Below are positions 20,333 to 28,877 of a stretch of DNA of 64,000 nt, in pieces (within the stretch, counting starts at the first letter, position 1; every line of letters starts with the position of its first letter). The DNA comes from Permianibacter fluminis (lineage in GTDB: Bacteria; Pseudomonadota; Gammaproteobacteria; Enterobacterales; Permianibacteraceae): contig NZ_JABMEG010000001.1 in NCBI RefSeq assembly GCF_013179735.1, forward strand, positions 2,108,001 to 2,172,000, read 5' to 3'. Below the pieces are notes generated by a model. The model was given only the letters and a program-made list of their open reading frames with translations, was not told where the DNA came from and made no database searches. A program made the translations under genes and the position numbers.

Positions 20333-20773
20333 TTATTTTTTCTTGTAACCGGCAGCAGTTGCCTCGGTCACCATGGCCGGATCGGCGCCGTAGGAAATGG
20401 CGCGCTGGGCATAGGTGGCTTCACCTTTCGGATAAGCGGTAGTGGCGACCGTGATGGCTTCGTACTGATCAAAGCCGGCATCAAGCGCAGCATCGAAGGT
20501 TTGGGCGACGTATTCCGGCGCACTCTTCAGCGCAGCGGCGAAATACTCATTGCGGTTCGCGGCGTTGTCGGCCAGCGCAACCCGGACCTGATAGCTGTAG
20601 CAGGCTTCGCGCGAGAACTGACCCGAAGCGGACGGCGCGGCTTGATCGGCCTGATAAAGCTTGTCGCATTCTTTGTAAGCATTGGCGAAGTAGCTGCTGG
20701 CGGTATCGCCGGCCAGCGCCATGCCACACCACAAACCGCAGCAAGCGACGACAGCAGTAAGACCTTGCTTCAT
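20333..20773 (-). CDS. Small exported protein, paralogue 1 of a tandem pair
   Basis: A 146-aa protein of unknown function with a signal peptide (cleavage near GMALAGDT). The mature part has two cysteines (AYKECDKLY and EACYSYQVR) and a repeat-like helical C-terminal half with APEYVAQTFDAALDAGFDQYEAI and RAISYGADPAMVTEATAAG. The C-terminal 65 residues match the next gene upstream closely, so the two are tandem duplicates. The ribosome site (GAGAGA region) is fair. I do not recognise the family. Confidence 0.7.
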   Translation of the reverse strand: MKQGLTAVVACCGLWCGMALAGDTASSYFANAYKECDKLYQADQAAPSASGQFSREACYSYQVRVALADNAANRNEYFAAALKSAPEYVAQTFDAALDAGFDQYEAITVATTAYPKGEATYAQRAISYGADPAMVTEATAAGYKKK

Positions 20774-20979
20774 GGTGCTCTCTCCTTAACGTGACGAATC
20801 TTTTGATGGAAAACCCTGACGGACATAACGGCCGAATACGCGCCGTTGACGGCGGTTGCCGACGCCAACACGGATTGCTCAGCAACTGAGCAGACAAACC
20901 GTACCGCCGAGTCTATGCCGCGCCGGCGCGCTTTGGCAAACCGGGACAAATGTCCGAGTCATTCTTCTGTTCTGGGCGT

Positions 20980-21447
20980 TCAGTGCTTTTCGTAGCGATG
21001 TCCGGCCGCGGTCGCCTCGGTCACCTGACTCGGGTCGGCACCACGCGCAATGGCCCGGCTGGCAAAGGTGCGATCGTAATCGGGCAAGGTGCGGGTGGCG
21101 GCGGTCACTGCAAAGTAAGGATCCACTCCCGCAGCCAAGGCGGCATCGAAGGTCACGTGGGCATAATCGGGCGCGGCCTGCAGCGCGCCGACCATCAGCT
21201 GCGGACTGTCGGGTGGCAACATGGCCAGCGCGCGACGAACTTGGTCGGCATAGCAATCTTCGCGGGCGGCGGCGTAATCCAGACTGGCACTGACGGTGTC
21301 AGGTGGGAAGCGATCACTGCAGGCACGGTAAGCACCGTGAAAATAGCGCTGATAACGATCATCGGCACGGACGGTACTGCCGAGCAAACTGATCAACGTG
21401 ATTGCAAACACTGTTCCGACGGCAAACAAATGGCGACTGGAAAACAT
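20980..21447 (-). CDS. Small exported protein, paralogue 2 of a tandem pair
   Basis: A 155-aa protein with a signal peptide (cleavage near STVRADDRY) and an excellent AGGAGGTC ribosome site for the ATG at 21447. Two cysteines (YRACSDRF and REDCYADQVRRAL) align with those of the 20333 gene. The second half (APDYAHVTFDAALAAGVDPYFAV ... RAIARGADPSQVTEATAAG) is clearly the same domain. The conserved AxxxGADPxxVTEATAAG end suggests a defined small fold. Function unknown; periplasmic location inferred from the signal peptide. Confidence 0.7.
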   Translation of the reverse strand: MFSSRHLFAVGTVFAITLISLLGSTVRADDRYQRYFHGAYRACSDRFPPDTVSASLDYAAAREDCYADQVRRALAMLPPDSPQLMVGALQAAPDYAHVTFDAALAAGVDPYFAVTAATRTLPDYDRTFASRAIARGADPSQVTEATAAGHRYEKH

Positions 21448-21589
21448 GGCGACCTCCTCCTGAGATCGGTCGTACATCGACCCGTTTTCAGTCTAGGTCG
21501 TGCCGCTCTTGCCAGCCAAAGTCGGCAGCGTGAAAAGTGCCAGCAGTTAAAACAGTTCTCTCAGGCGGCGGTTTTATCTTCCGAATCGC

Positions 21590-23404
21590 CTATGCCGGCG
21601 GCCGCATCAGACCATCCACGCCGGTGCTCTGCCACGCAGCGGCATTGTCGTCACGGGCAACGGGTACCAGTACGGCGATATCCAACGCTTGCGCCAATCG
21701 GGTCAGACTGCTGAGCAGCGCCGAGTCGGGACCGGCGCCGGCCAGACCCAAACCAAGTTTCAGATAATCCGGCCGCCAGCGCGGCAGTGCCGTCAACAAG
21801 CCTGCCGACAAGCTGACCTGATCCAGACCAAAACCGATACCTTCGCTGCGCAGTGGCCGCAACAGCGTACTCAGATCGGTGATCGCAAGCGCTTCGCTTT
21901 CGCTCAATTCCAGACTGATTTTCTGCTGCCGGGCCAAGCTGCTGAGTTGCTGCCGCAAGCCCGGCTCGGTCAGTGCACGGGCGCTGATGTTGACGTGCCA
22001 ATGACGATGGTCGCGCGGCAGTTTTGCCAAGCTGGTCAACAGCGCACCTTCGAGTGCATTTTCCAAACCGAGCCGACGTGCCTGCGCCAGCAATTGACCG
22101 GCAGTAAGTGTTTCGGCATTCGGCTGCGGCAGCCGCGCCAGCCATTCCACCGCCGGTTGGCTGCGGGCGCTGAGTGATTCAATTGTTGCGGGCAAAAACT
22201 GGAACACCGGCGTTTCGATGGCAGCATTGAGCCGTTGCCGCCAAGCTTCTGCCGGCAAGGTTTCAGCGGCTGCCAGCGGCCACCAGCTCAGTTGACGTTG
22301 GCTCGCCTCGTTCAGGGCGCCATCAAGACGCGCCAGCACTGCACCGGGTTGCACGTCTGCACTGATGGTCAATTGCACCGCGACGGCCTGCCAAGGCGCG
22401 GGCAAATTCAGCCAGCCGGGTGCGTTCGTGCCGAACGCGTTGCTGCTGTCCGTCAACGCCAAAAATTCACTGCCGGACAAGCGGAACCAGCGCAGGTTTG
22501 CCACCGCAGCAAGATGTTCGGCCAGTGTCAGCAACGCCGCATTGGTGCCGGCGTAACCGCGTTCGGCATTGACATTGCCAAGATTGCTCAGCCGCAGCCC
22601 AATCACCACCGAAGCTTGATGGGCGTGCTCCAATTCGCTCAGCGCGTCGAGCAGTGCCAGACGATTCGGCAAATGGCTGACGCTGTCGTGCTGCAATTGC
22701 GTTTGCAGCGTCTGCAATTGTCCGGCCTGGGCGTTGAATTGCGCAGCAACCTGCTCGCTCATCTGGCCGAGTGCCAGCGCCAGCGGCTGCAGTTCATGGA
22801 CAACGGCGGAGGGCAATTGCATCGGCGCGCGCCGGCTGACGAATTGATGCGCGGCATCCGCCATCCGGTGCAGCGGCGCCAACGAGCGCTGCACGGTATA
22901 CACCACCAGAATGCCCAGTGCGATCAACGCAATGGCCGAACCAAACAGCAAATCGACAAAGCTGCGCCACAACGCCAGCTGGGCATAACCGGTGTGGCTT
23001 TCGATCATCAGTTTGCCTTGCTGACTCCAGCCGCCACTGAGCAGCGCACCCGCTTGCGGCGCCTGAATCGGCAGCGCCCGACTGAACCAGGCCGGGATCT
23101 GCGCCGGTGCCACCGTGCTTTCGCGTTTGATGACCGGTTGCTCATTGACATCGAGCCAGAGAATTTGCCGGTAATAGCCGCGATCAAATACCGCGTCGAT
23201 CATGCGTTCAGCGGTGACGTTGTCATGTGCGGCCAGCGCCGGCGCCATCGACAGCGCCAGACTGGTTGCCGTGTCCTGGGCATGGCTTTGCAACTGCAGC
23301 GCGAGAAAGTCGCGGGTGCGCTGCACCTGCAGCCAGAGATTGGCCGCCAGCGCCAGCATCAGCAGTAGCGCCAGCGAAATCTGCAGGCGTCGAGTCAATG
23401 ACAT
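21590..23404 (-). CDS. lapD: LapD-type c-di-GMP receptor with degenerate GGDEF and EAL domains
   Basis: A 604-aa inner-membrane protein: N-terminal membrane helix, a periplasmic LapD/MoxY-N domain (QRTRDFLALQLQSHAQDT ... GGWSQQGKLMIESHTGYAQLALW), a second helix, HAMP, then GGDEF- and EAL-like domains. The GGDEF motif is SGSEF and the EAL domain lacks the catalytic signature, so it should bind c-di-GMP without making or breaking it. In Pseudomonas fluorescens LapD with bound c-di-GMP sequesters the protease LapG. lapG is directly upstream (34-nt gap). The start at 23404 fits LapD N termini. Confidence 0.9.
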   Translation of the reverse strand: MSLTRRLQISLALLLMLALAANLWLQVQRTRDFLALQLQSHAQDTATSLALSMAPALAAHDNVTAERMIDAVFDRGYYRQILWLDVNEQPVIKRESTVAPAQIPAWFSRALPIQAPQAGALLSGGWSQQGKLMIESHTGYAQLALWRSFVDLLFGSAIALIALGILVVYTVQRSLAPLHRMADAAHQFVSRRAPMQLPSAVVHELQPLALALGQMSEQVAAQFNAQAGQLQTLQTQLQHDSVSHLPNRLALLDALSELEHAHQASVVIGLRLSNLGNVNAERGYAGTNAALLTLAEHLAAVANLRWFRLSGSEFLALTDSSNAFGTNAPGWLNLPAPWQAVAVQLTISADVQPGAVLARLDGALNEASQRQLSWWPLAAAETLPAEAWRQRLNAAIETPVFQFLPATIESLSARSQPAVEWLARLPQPNAETLTAGQLLAQARRLGLENALEGALLTSLAKLPRDHRHWHVNISARALTEPGLRQQLSSLARQQKISLELSESEALAITDLSTLLRPLRSEGIGFGLDQVSLSAGLLTALPRWRPDYLKLGLGLAGAGPDSALLSSLTRLAQALDIAVLVPVARDDNAAAWQSTGVDGLMRPPA

Positions 23405-23438
23405 ATACCCATCCTCAAACGCTGTGCTCGCCAGCGCA

Positions 23439-24182
23439 TCATGGTTTGCCGGGCGCCAGGAATGGCGCCTTCTTGAAATCTCGGGCCAAGCGGGCGAGCA
23501 ATTCACGCCACGGTGAAATGCGCTCGCTGCTGCCCACCAACTGGCCGGCCCCGCGTTCCTTGGCCAGCCACAGATCGGCGCCGTTGAAACTGTAAACCGG
23601 CACCAGATCGGTACGCTGTGAAGCCGGCCGGATGTCGCCGATCAGATTGTCCAGCACCAGCGGCTCGGCGTCCGGCTTTTCATACCAGGTCAGCACCATA
23701 TGCGCCTGATTCAGTTCGACCGCCTTGACGTAGGTGATGCGCAGCTGCGCTTCCGGCACGCCTAACGCAATCAAAGTCATGTATTTGGCAATGGAGAAAT
23801 CTTCACAGTCGCCGCCGTTGCTGGCAAGAAATTCCACTGGCGTCGCCCAGTAGTCTTTTTGCTGCCAGTGCTCGTCGTCGGGGATGAACTCGACCTGATT
23901 GAAGAAGTTGTTGACGGTAGTGAGGGTGCTGCGAACGTCGCTGGGCGGACGCGCCAGCAACTGCTGCCAATCGAGCAGTCGGGTGCGTGCCGCGTCGCCG
24001 TATTTTGCGCTCATCCGCTCCAGCAGTTGCGGCGCCAGCTCGACGTCGGCGAACGCCATCAACAGGGCCAGCGCGGCAAAAATCACGGCCAGCCGGTGAC
24101 GGTTCCGAACATCGTGCCGGAGCAGTGATAGCGTTCGCAGTAACAGCGTTCGCAGTAACGACAAGGGCAGGCAACGAAGCAA
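23439..24182 (-). CDS. lapG: LapG-type periplasmic cysteine protease
   Basis: A 247-aa transglutaminase-like protease of the DUF920 group that cleaves large biofilm adhesins near their N terminus. The catalytic Cys, His and Asp are in GGDCEDFSIAKY, QAHMVLTWY and VLDNLIGDIRP. The mature domain starts near ELAPQLLERMSAKYG; the N terminus before it is hydrophobic and contains a short 15-bp tandem duplication (24130-24159) that repeats LLLRT, so the true start may be further in. Operon with lapD; no LapA-type adhesin or secretion system is in the window. Confidence 0.88.
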   Translation of the reverse strand: MLRCLPLSLLRTLLLRTLSLLRHDVRNRHRLAVIFAALALLMAFADVELAPQLLERMSAKYGDAARTRLLDWQQLLARPPSDVRSTLTTVNNFFNQVEFIPDDEHWQQKDYWATPVEFLASNGGDCEDFSIAKYMTLIALGVPEAQLRITYVKAVELNQAHMVLTWYEKPDAEPLVLDNLIGDIRPASQRTDLVPVYSFNGADLWLAKERGAGQLVGSSERISPWRELLARLARDFKKAPFLAPGKP

Positions 24183-24303
24183 CGCAGGGCCGGCAAGTGA
24201 AGGATGGCTGCAGCAAGCATAGTCACTGCAACCGTACCCGCGCTGCTGGCCGGCGAAAAAGCCGGGAGAATTTGTCGGGATTAGACGACGGCGCGCGGTC
24301 TGT

Positions 24304-24741
24304 TCACAAATTCGCCAGCCGGGTTCGGATCAACGCCAGATAGGCTTGCTCATCCGGCATCCGGCCGTCACGCTGGGCCTGCCAGAGCGATTCGGCCAGA
24401 CAATCCATCAAACAATGTTCGGCCTCATGCTTGTCGCCGAGCCGCAGACAGAGCTGCGCATAAAGCCCTGCGATGCCATTTGGCCGGTCAGTGGCCAATT
24501 GCTCGCGCAGGCCCATGTGCAGGCCCATGTGCAGAAACGGATTCACTTCGCCAAATTCCGGCAGGTAATCCTGCTGGCTGTAACGCTCCGGCTGGGCCAG
24601 CGCCTTGTGGTATTCCGGATGCAGCGCGATCACCGCCTTGATCTGCTCTTCCAGCGCGGTCAACGGCTCGCCGGCCTGGGCCTTGCGATAGACCTCAAAC
24701 CAGAGTTTGCGCAGGTTATTGCGATCGGAACCGAAGATCAT
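24304..24741 (-). CDS. DUF1841 family protein
   Basis: A 145-aa cytoplasmic protein of unknown function. The start MIFGSDRNNLRKLWFEVYRK and the FLHMGLHMGLREQLATDRP segment are the hallmarks of DUF1841. The length matches the family. It lies upstream of lapG on the same strand across about 120 bp and does not look functionally linked. The HMGL repeat is encoded by a 12-bp direct repeat, but a similar doublet occurs in the family generally. Confidence 0.85.
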   Translation of the reverse strand: MIFGSDRNNLRKLWFEVYRKAQAGEPLTALEEQIKAVIALHPEYHKALAQPERYSQQDYLPEFGEVNPFLHMGLHMGLREQLATDRPNGIAGLYAQLCLRLGDKHEAEHCLMDCLAESLWQAQRDGRMPDEQAYLALIRTRLANL

Positions 24742-24790
24742 GCTGTCAGGAACCTCTGCTGTTCAGCCGTGTTCAGGTCACGGTATAGCT

Positions 24791-25423
24791 TCACGGGAAA
24801 CTTTCATTGCGAACGGCGTAAATGATAAACGATGCGCTGCCATTGGCGTCGGCAAAGCCTGATGACCAAACCGAGTGCGAACCATCCAAGGCACTGCCAT
24901 CCCAGCGGCGGTTGAACGCTGCCATGGCTTGGATATCGGTAAACGCGAATTCGAGTCGGCAAAGCTCAGCCCAGCAACTGATCGATTTGGCCGGGTGTGA
25001 TTGGGCTGTTTCATTGCTGAATAGGCGAGATTGCAGCTTATCTTCAGCAATCAGGGCATCGCTTTCATCACGTGGCAGCGCCCAGTAGGGTTTTTGCCAA
25101 TCGCTGTTTTGCGTCTGATGCAACTGCATCATTTCATCCAATGCTGCGCTGCCATAGTGAAAGTTTGCAGCTTTTGTTGCCGGCTTTGTCGTCGGCGAAG
25201 CGGCTTGGCTCGGCTCACTGCTCGCTGCCGCCGGCGGTGCGCTGGGCATTGCTGGGGCATGTTCAGTTGTGGTCAGCGCTGGGCTGTCGGCGATCGTATT
25301 GGCAGCGGCTGATGCCGGCGCTTGTGCCATGGCCACTGGAGGTGAGGCCGGTTGGCTTTGCCAGATATACATGCTGAAAGCACCAAGCACAAAACCTGCA
25401 ATCAGCGCTAATCCTGTTTTCAT
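24791..25423 (-). CDS. Membrane-anchored hypothetical protein with Ala/Pro/Ser-rich linker
   Basis: A 210-aa protein with an N-terminal membrane anchor (MKTGLALIAGFVLGAFSMYIW), a linker of about 60 residues rich in Ala, Pro and Ser, and a C-terminal domain of about 120 residues with a cysteine pair (ISCWAELCRLEF). Periplasmic location is inferred. Its start overlaps the nth stop by ATGA, so it is translationally coupled to nth, but no functional link is evident. Family not recognised. Confidence 0.7.
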   Translation of the reverse strand: MKTGLALIAGFVLGAFSMYIWQSQPASPPVAMAQAPASAAANTIADSPALTTTEHAPAMPSAPPAAASSEPSQAASPTTKPATKAANFHYGSAALDEMMQLHQTQNSDWQKPYWALPRDESDALIAEDKLQSRLFSNETAQSHPAKSISCWAELCRLEFAFTDIQAMAAFNRRWDGSALDGSHSVWSSGFADANGSASFIIYAVRNESFP

Positions 25424-26097
25424 GCTTGCTTCCTGGCTTTGGTTCGTTTCGGCAGTTCTTCCAGCAACTTCGTTTTCTGCTTGAACTCACACAGATCATT
25501 GATGACGCATACCGCGCACTTGGGGCTGCGCGCGGTGCAGACATAGCGGCCGTGCAGGATCAGCCAGTGATGGGCGTCTTTCTTGAATTCGTCCGGCACC
25601 ACTTTCAGCAATTTCTGCTCGACTGCCAGTGGGGTTTTACCGGGCGCCAGGTTGATCCGGTTCGACAAGCGAAAAATATGGGTGTCGACCGCGATGGTCG
25701 GTTCGCCGAACGCGGTATTCAGCACCACGTTGGCGGTCTTGCGGCCAACCCCGGGCAGTGCTTCCAACGCTTCGCGGTCACGCGGCACTTCGCCGCCGTG
25801 CTGTTCCAGCAGGATTTTGCAGGTCTTGATGACGTTGTCGGCTTTGGCGTTGAACAGGCCAATGGTCTTGATGTAGTCCTTCAATCCCTCAACGCCGAGC
25901 GCCAGAATTTTTGCTGGCGTGTTGGCAACCGGAAACAATTTGGCCGTGGCTTTATTGACCCCGACATCGGTGGCTTGGGCCGACAGCACTACGGCAACCA
26001 GCAACTCAAACGGGGTGGTGTAGTTGAGCTCGGTGGTCGGGGTGGGATTTTCTGCCCTTAGCCGGGTGAATATCGCCAGTCGTTTTTCAGGATTCAT
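25420..26097 (-). CDS. nth: Endonuclease III
   Basis: A 225-aa bifunctional DNA glycosylase/AP lyase that removes oxidised pyrimidines. The helix-hairpin-helix with catalytic lysine is ALPGVGRKTANVVLNTAFG, the catalytic aspartate is in VDTHIFRLSNR, and the [4Fe-4S] cluster cysteines follow C-X6-C-X2-C-X5-C in the C-terminal part (CTARSPKCAVCVINDLC). It follows rnfE by about 100 bp, the conserved rnf-nth order. Confidence 0.96.
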   Translation of the reverse strand: MNPEKRLAIFTRLRAENPTPTTELNYTTPFELLVAVVLSAQATDVGVNKATAKLFPVANTPAKILALGVEGLKDYIKTIGLFNAKADNVIKTCKILLEQHGGEVPRDREALEALPGVGRKTANVVLNTAFGEPTIAVDTHIFRLSNRINLAPGKTPLAVEQKLLKVVPDEFKKDAHHWLILHGRYVCTARSPKCAVCVINDLCEFKQKTKLLEELPKRTKARKQA

Positions 26098-26199
26098 GGG
26101 GTCGCGATTATGTTCGTTGCCAAGCGCTCAGGCTCTATTAAAAACTCAGCTTGGATTTAGCGCTCAGCTAGCGTTCAACACTCAGTTTACGTTCGACGG

Positions 26200-26964
26200 T
26201 CAAGTCTCATTTGCCGATCGACTCTCGTTCGACACATTAACGGGCGCGGCTGGGCGCATGCTCGTTGCGCTGGCAGCCTGCCGGCTTCGACGGCGCTGGT
26301 CAATGACATTTTTCAGCGCAATCAGGCCACCAAGTCCCAGAAAGGCGCCGGGCGGCAGCAGCGCCAGCAGCATCGGCTGTTGCAGCTCGGCAAATTTGCT
26401 GCTGAGCGCGGCGCCAACGCTGCCGAATACCTGTTCGGCACCGAACATCCAATGACCGGAACCAAGAATCTCGCGCACGCTGCCGAGCACAAACAGCACG
26501 CCGGTAAAGCCAAGTCCCTGCGCCAGACCATCGATCACGGCCCGATGCGCCGGTTGACGCGAGGCAAAGCTTTCCGCGCGGCCGATGATCACGCAATTGG
26601 TGACAATCAGCGGAATGAAAATGCCGAGCGCCTGATACAGCGAGTAAGTCCAGGCGTGCATCAGCAATTCGATGCAGGTAACCAGCGAGCCGATCAGCAG
26701 CACAAACACCGGAATGCGGATCGCAGCCGGAATCCAGTGTCGCACCAGCGAGACCAGCAGATTGGCGCCGACCAGCACCAGCAAGGTGGCGAGGCCAAGA
26801 CCGAGACCATTGATGGCGGTATTGCTGACTGCCAGCAGCGGACACAGGCCCAGCACCTGCACCAACGCCGGATTATTGGTCCACAGTCCGGATTGCCACA
26901 ATTCCGGTTGCCATAACGCAGATTGCCAGCGCTTGCTTGGTGAATGTGGCGTGCTGTCGGTCAT
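26200..26964 (-). CDS. rnfE: Rnf complex subunit E
   Basis: A 254-aa integral membrane subunit of the Rnf/Rsx ion-translocating ferredoxin:NAD oxidoreductase. The [19 protein letters not shown] start region and [20 protein letters not shown], with the membrane cysteines that bind an Fe-S centre with RnfA, are conserved. Its C terminus has a longer hydrophilic tail than E. coli RsxE. The start ATG 26964 overlaps the rnfG stop (ATGA). In E. coli the homologous Rsx complex resets SoxR. Confidence 0.95.
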   Translation of the reverse strand: MTDSTPHSPSKRWQSALWQPELWQSGLWTNNPALVQVLGLCPLLAVSNTAINGLGLGLATLLVLVGANLLVSLVRHWIPAAIRIPVFVLLIGSLVTCIELLMHAWTYSLYQALGIFIPLIVTNCVIIGRAESFASRQPAHRAVIDGLAQGLGFTGVLFVLGSVREILGSGHWMFGAEQVFGSVGAALSSKFAELQQPMLLALLPPGAFLGLGGLIALKNVIDQRRRSRQAASATSMRPAAPVNVSNESRSANET

Positions 26965-27605
26965 TTTGTTGCCGCCTCTGCGGACGCATGGCAATTGCTG
27001 GCCGCGCTGAACAATTCGTCGCGATGGTTGGCGTGGTAGAGCTGCACCCGTTGCAAGGCGTGCAGCACGGCCCTCGGTGTGATGGTGGCGCCGGTAAAGC
27101 CATCAAAGTCGCCGCCATCCTTGCGCACGGTCCATTTGTCGGCACTCGGTTGTTGCAGCGAGCGGCCGCGGAATTGATCCATCCAGTCGGATTTGCGCCG
27201 CTCAATTTTGTCGCCGAGTCCTGGCGTTTCCTTGTGTGCGGTAACCCGGGTGCCGGCGATCTTTCCGTCGTGATAAATGGCAATCAGCAAATCGATATTG
27301 CCGCTGTAACCGTCAGGTGCGGTGGCGGTGAACACCAGCGCAACCGGTGCGCCGGTCCGTCGCGCCCGATAGACCGGCACTGCAGCTTCGCGGCCAAACA
27401 CGTCGGTATCGAGCACCGCAACGCAATCTTGGGCAATGTTGTTGTCGTAGGCAGTCATGGGTAGCACTTCACCGAGCAGGCGAGCAAACGCTGCATCCTG
27501 TTCGGCTTCGATGCGCGGCCGCGTCAGGATATCGACGGCAACAATGGCGCCGGTGCAGATCAGTGTGAACGCGCCCAGTATCAGGGCATGCCGGCCCATG
27601 CTCAT
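26961..27605 (-). CDS. rnfG: Rnf complex subunit G
   Basis: A 214-aa subunit with one N-terminal membrane helix and a periplasmic flavin domain. FMN is covalently attached to a threonine of the SGAT-like motif, here [13 protein letters not shown], near residue 175. ATG 27605 overlaps the rnfD stop (ATGA); ATG 27599 two codons later is an alternative. Conserved segments include [11 protein letters not shown] and DQFRGR. Confidence 0.95.
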   Translation of the reverse strand: MSMGRHALILGAFTLICTGAIVAVDILTRPRIEAEQDAAFARLLGEVLPMTAYDNNIAQDCVAVLDTDVFGREAAVPVYRARRTGAPVALVFTATAPDGYSGNIDLLIAIYHDGKIAGTRVTAHKETPGLGDKIERRKSDWMDQFRGRSLQQPSADKWTVRKDGGDFDGFTGATITPRAVLHALQRVQLYHANHRDELFSAASNCHASAEAATK

Positions 27606-28747
27606 GATGCCGGGTCCTTGTTTTGAGTACGTGAAGCTGTCGCGCTGTCGGCTGTCGAGCGCGGCGCCGTGCCGCTTGGCACTGGTGCCAGGATCTTGCG
27701 CGACGGCTGACCATAAGCGCGTGGCACGGTGTAGTGATCGATGGTCGGCGCCGCCAGATTCAGCAGCAGCACGGCAAAGGCAATCGCATCCGGATAGCCG
27801 CCGAAGGTGCGAATCACATAGACCAGAACGCCAATGCCGAGTCCGTAATACCAGCGCCCGCGTGCTGATGTGCAGGCGGTGACCGGATCCGTTGCAATGA
27901 AAAAAGCGCCGAGCATGCTGCCACCGGTGAGCAGATGAAACATCGGCGAGGCATACACATCCGGATTCCAGACATAGAAAATCAGCGCACTGCCGAACAA
28001 GCCAGTCAGCAGGCCGATCGGGATGTGCCAGCTGATGATCTTCTGCTGCAGCAGCACACCGCCACCGATCAAGAACGCCAGATTCACCCACTCCCAGCCA
28101 AAGCCGGCAAAGGCACCGAACACCTGCTGATTGACCACCTCGGAAATCATCTGGCCCTGAGCGATGTCGGTGCGCAGATGATCGAGCGGCGTTGCCATCG
28201 TGAAGCCGTCAATGCCGGCACGCAGCGTTTGCAAGCTCTGACCGTCCCAGGTGTTGCCGGTGGCGATCAGCATGATGCTGTCGATCAGACCGGGTGGAGT
28301 CGCGGACAAGGCCAGCGGCGGTGTCCACGAGGTCATCGCAATCGGAAAGGAGATCAGCAGAAACACATAACCGACCATGGCCGGATTGAACGGATTCATG
28401 CCGAGGCCGCCGTACAGTTGCTTGGCGACGACAATCGCAAACAGGCTGCCGCTGATGGCGATCCACCACGGCGCATACGGTGGCAGACACAAGCCGAGCA
28501 ACAAGCCGGTCAGAATGGCGCTGCAGTCTTTCAGCTCGTGACGCGGATCGCGGCCGCGCAGACTCAATACTACGGCCTCACCGACAACGCAGGCGAGGAT
28601 GCACAACCAGACCTGAAACAAGCTGCCCCAACCAAAAAAGGCCATCAAGGTTGCCATGCCCGGTGCGGTGCAGTAGATCACCATGCGCATGACCTGACCG
28701 ACCCGTTCGCCACGGGTGCGATGCGGCGATGAAATGGCCAGACTCAT
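27602..28747 (-). CDS. rnfD: Rnf complex subunit D
   Basis: A 381-aa membrane subunit with about ten membrane segments related to NqrB. The covalent FMN site is in DGFTMATPLDHLR, and the GLGMNPFNPAMVGYVFLLISFP region is family-typical. The C-terminal about 40 residues after the last helix are a polar, poorly conserved extension. A gap of 130 bp separates it from rnfC, whereas the other rnf genes overlap or touch. Confidence 0.95.
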   Translation of the reverse strand: MSLAISSPHRTRGERVGQVMRMVIYCTAPGMATLMAFFGWGSLFQVWLCILACVVGEAVVLSLRGRDPRHELKDCSAILTGLLLGLCLPPYAPWWIAISGSLFAIVVAKQLYGGLGMNPFNPAMVGYVFLLISFPIAMTSWTPPLALSATPPGLIDSIMLIATGNTWDGQSLQTLRAGIDGFTMATPLDHLRTDIAQGQMISEVVNQQVFGAFAGFGWEWVNLAFLIGGGVLLQQKIISWHIPIGLLTGLFGSALIFYVWNPDVYASPMFHLLTGGSMLGAFFIATDPVTACTSARGRWYYGLGIGVLVYVIRTFGGYPDAIAFAVLLLNLAAPTIDHYTVPRAYGQPSRKILAPVPSGTAPRSTADSATASRTQNKDPAS

Positions 28748-28877
28748 AAGTGATTACCCGATTGGTGGCGAATGCCGGAGTGCAGCACTGCGGTGCGGCC
28801 TCGTTTGATTGCGCTACTTTGATTCACAGCGCTGTGCTGCTCGATTGCATCATTCCGCTCATTTGCATGGCCGTGCT

